This document shows, one piece after another, positions 5,071 to 6,815 of a stretch of 6,815 bases of DNA. Both the position numbers and the translations under genes were made by a program. The stretch is from an uncultured bacterium (lineage in GTDB: Bacteria; Actinomycetota; Coriobacteriia; Coriobacteriales; Coriobacteriaceae). Where the stretch lies: positions 1 to 6,815 of the forward strand of contig CAJMOP010000108.1 of NCBI GenBank assembly GCA_905215115.1, written 5' to 3'. The stretch's first letter is position 1. Each line of letters starts with the position of its first letter. The notes beneath the pieces were generated by a model. That model did no database searches, was not told where the DNA came from, and saw only the letters and a program-made list of their open reading frames with translations.

Positions 5071-5891
5071 AGCGGGCGATCCATCCCATAAAGGCAGATA
5101 TGATGCGTTTGCACAGGATATTTCCGGCGAAGTTTGGTCTTGCGCTTATGCTGGCGTTCGGCCTTCTCTTCGGCATCTTTCTAAAAAACGGAACAACGTT
5201 GCTCGCCTTTGGCTATGGCGTTTGTGGGGAGGATATTGGTTTCCTCTGGAATGCAATCGATCCTTCTGCGCCTGATGAGTCCCTTGCGCGCAGCGCTTTT
5301 GCCGGTACATCCCTGTTCGTTCCACTCATCGTTTGTTTGGTGCTTTTACAGGAGCATGGCTATAAAGAGGGGCACCGAATTTCTTCGGCAAGAGGTCTCA
5401 ACCGCTTTTATGGGGCTCTAGCCCATGCATTTTCGTCTGCTTTAATAATTGGCGCAGCGTATAGCGCGCTTTGCCTTCTTCTGTTTGCAATAGCGATAAC
5501 ACGCGGAGGGCAAAACTATGCGCATAGCATGCTGGCTGCATTTTTGCCCGCAATGATGATTAACGCCGTATTGGTGATATCGATTGCGCTGGAGACGGTG
5601 ACCATCTATCGGATTACAGGCAGCGCTGTATTGAGCGGGGCTGCGATAATTATTGGATTTGTCATGAGCTTGACGCTCTACGGAGCCTTCCTTCAGGCAC
5701 CTATACCATCCTTGCGATGGATCTTCTTCCTTCCGGGGCCGTACCTTGGAGTCGGATGTGCCCTTGGGTATAGCGATATGGGGCAGCTGACGCTTCTGGG
5801 ATATGGCGTGGCAGCCAGCTGTCTATCGGTATCGATTTACGCTCTCTTGAGCTTTCGCGCTGGGGGTGTGCTCAATGGCTCGTCAGATTAA
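5067..5891 (+). CDS. ABC-2-type transporter permease (first subunit)
   Basis: The 274-residue membrane protein has about six hydrophobic segments: 22-40, 78-96, 118-145, 155-178, 185-208 and 240-262. The N-terminus is short and cytoplasmic, and the loop between helices 1 and 2 (41-77) is the longest outside part. After helix 2 comes QEHGYKEGHRISSARG then R113, matching the E...G..L..G.SR cytoplasmic coupling helix of ABC-2 permeases. Its start shares the four bases ATGA with the stop of the ATPase gene, so the genes are translationally coupled. With the second permease it would form the membrane channel of an exporter. No peptidase, signal peptide or substrate-binding domain is visible, so the substrate cannot be assigned. 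Confidence 0.82.
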   Translation: MKRAIHPIKADMMRLHRIFPAKFGLALMLAFGLLFGIFLKNGTTLLAFGYGVCGEDIGFLWNAIDPSAPDESLARSAFAGTSLFVPLIVCLVLLQEHGYKEGHRISSARGLNRFYGALAHAFSSALIIGAAYSALCLLLFAIAITRGGQNYAHSMLAAFLPAMMINAVLVISIALETVTIYRITGSAVLSGAAIIIGFVMSLTLYGAFLQAPIPSLRWIFFLPGPYLGVGCALGYSDMGQLTLLGYGVAASCLSVSIYALLSFRAGGVLNGSSD

Positions 5892-6693
5892 AAGACTTCT
5901 CCAGTCAGAATTGAAGCATGTGAGCAAATGGGCGTACGCCTTAATCCTGGTAATTTATGCGTACATGGTGATATTGCAGCTTAATTCTTTCCCGATGTGG
6001 TTCTGTAGCCTCCGTGAGAACAGTTTCTTGGGCTTTTTCCCAGACCCGACGCTTCCGCTATCGGCGGAGGATGTCCTTCTATTTGGTAATGCAGAGGTTT
6101 TTCGTGGTCTGCTGTTCAACGTAGCCCCATTGGCTCATGCATTGTTCTTTCCGTTCATCGCGGCTTGCATTGTACCGCGCTTTGTCAGTTCGGGCTTTAT
6201 TGAGGAACCGTGGGGGTTGTCGGAGGCTCGGGGAGGGAAGCGTGTGTGCGCTATCGTTGCGCGAGCGATGCTGTCTTCTTTCGCGCTTTTGGGCGCTTTT
6301 ATCCTGTCGAGCGTCGTTTTGTACTGCCTTAATTGCACGATCGTTTTGGATGCTCAACAGTGTTTCAACCTGAATATATTTTGCTATCGACTTCTTCTGG
6401 CGAGTGCCGTCTGTCTTGCATATGTGGTCTCTTGCGTGATCGCTGTTTCCTATTTTGGGGCCGGCTTCGGTCCGATTGGCATGCTGCTGCTTGTCAACGT
6501 CGTAGCGATCTACATACAGATCGGGGCCAATTCCATGCTTCCGCTTCCAGCCTCGATGCTCATGTGGATTTGCGGCGTGACCCCGTTGGGGGACGGTCAA
6601 TGCGTTTCGATTTTAATTGACTGCCTAATAAACGTAGCAAGCGTTTTTGCCATCTGCTTCACGGTCGACCGATTGCGGTCGAGATTTCTTTGA
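5875..6693 (+). CDS. ABC-2-type transporter permease (second subunit)
   Basis: The 272-residue membrane protein has hydrophobic segments at about 20-37, 83-103, 130-151, 171-193, 199-216 and 243-263, the same topology as the upstream permease. The long loop is again between helices 1 and 2 (38-82). After helix 2, SGFIEEPWGLSEARG (residues 106-120) then R123 parallels the coupling region of the first permease. It overlaps the upstream gene by 17 bases. ATG 5875 is preferred over GTG 5866 because G-rich GGGGG (5862-5866) stands 8 bases before it; the choice changes only three residues. It has 13 cysteines, many within or near membrane segments, which is unusual. It probably pairs with the first permease as a heterodimer served by one ATPase type. 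The substrate is unknown. Confidence 0.8.
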   Translation: MARQIKRLLQSELKHVSKWAYALILVIYAYMVILQLNSFPMWFCSLRENSFLGFFPDPTLPLSAEDVLLFGNAEVFRGLLFNVAPLAHALFFPFIAACIVPRFVSSGFIEEPWGLSEARGGKRVCAIVARAMLSSFALLGAFILSSVVLYCLNCTIVLDAQQCFNLNIFCYRLLLASAVCLAYVVSCVIAVSYFGAGFGPIGMLLLVNVVAIYIQIGANSMLPLPASMLMWICGVTPLGDGQCVSILIDCLINVASVFAICFTVDRLRSRFL

Positions 6694-6736
6694 TTGTTTG
6701 TGAGGGATAAACATACCGAGCGTATCAAATACAGGG

Positions 6737-6764
6737 GGGCGGGCACCGTGGCTGCTGTCCGCCC
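6737..6764. repeat. GC-rich hairpin after the ABC operon
   Basis: GGGCGGGCA (6737-6745) pairs with TGTCCGCCC (6756-6764), nine pairs with one G-U and a 10-base loop. There is no U-run after it, so a terminator role is possible but not typical. It starts 44 bases after the last permease stop. Confidence 0.45.
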
Positions 6765-6781
6765 ATTACAGTCTGAAATAG

Positions 6782-6803
6782 GCCATCGATAAATTTCGAT
6801 GGC
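6782..6803. repeat. 8-bp perfect hairpin near the right edge
   Basis: GCCATCGA (6782-6789) and TCGATGGC (6796-6803) are exact inverted copies around TAAATT. With the preceding hairpin it makes a tandem pair in a gene-free end. It could belong to the leader or terminator of a gene beyond the edge. No promoter is clear in 6694-6815. Confidence 0.4.
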
Positions 6804-6815
6804 GAGCATTCGGCG

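Noticed and set aside
6079..6600. Minus-strand frame opposite the second permease
   Set aside because: Same shadow effect: charged, His- and Arg-rich, no ribosome binding site or domain.
6597..6809. Short minus-strand frame at the right edge
   Set aside because: It runs into the permease gene, has no family likeness and crosses both hairpins.
1..6815. CRISPR array, tRNA, rRNA, insertion sequence
   Set aside because: No regular repeat-spacer series, no cloverleaf, no ribosomal RNA sequence and no transposase motif were seen on either strand.

Overview
The window reads as a chromosomal stretch from a high-GC gut Actinomycetota. The class Coriobacteriia, and probably Collinsella, is my best inference, from the GC-rich third positions in the first half, the clear Shine-Dalgarno sites and the style of the signalling protein. 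No marker gene here proves it. All genes I accept lie on the + strand.

Bases 1-566 hold the 3' part of an alpha/beta hydrolase gene whose start lies off the left edge. Bases 776-3039 hold a two-gene signalling unit. The first gene is a large c-di-GMP protein: an N-terminal cysteine-containing sensor-like region, a degenerate GGDEF domain that keeps its inhibitory RxxD site, a receiver domain and an apparently intact HD-GYP phosphodiesterase. The second, 23 bases downstream, is a free-standing Hpt phosphotransfer protein. No histidine kinase is in view, so the phosphate donor must be encoded elsewhere.

Bases 3040-3269 carry no gene. They hold a long perfect inverted repeat with a further partial copy, then an imperfect 34-base dyad just before the next operon. 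Bases 3270-4168 encode a four-helix DUF2975-type membrane protein and a small YozG-like XRE regulator, a pairing known from other bacteria. A strong intrinsic terminator follows.

Bases 4246-6693 are a separate transcription unit with its own promoter: an ABC ATPase and two overlapping ABC-2-type permeases, each with about six membrane helices. The layout resembles BcrAB or LanFEG exporters for peptide antibiotics, but the substrate is unknown and no biosynthetic gene is present. The 7-mer AACGATA occurs twice (once inverted) before the DUF2975/XRE operon and twice in the ABC leader. This suggests, but does not prove, that the XRE protein controls both units. The last 120 bases hold two hairpins and no gene I can support.
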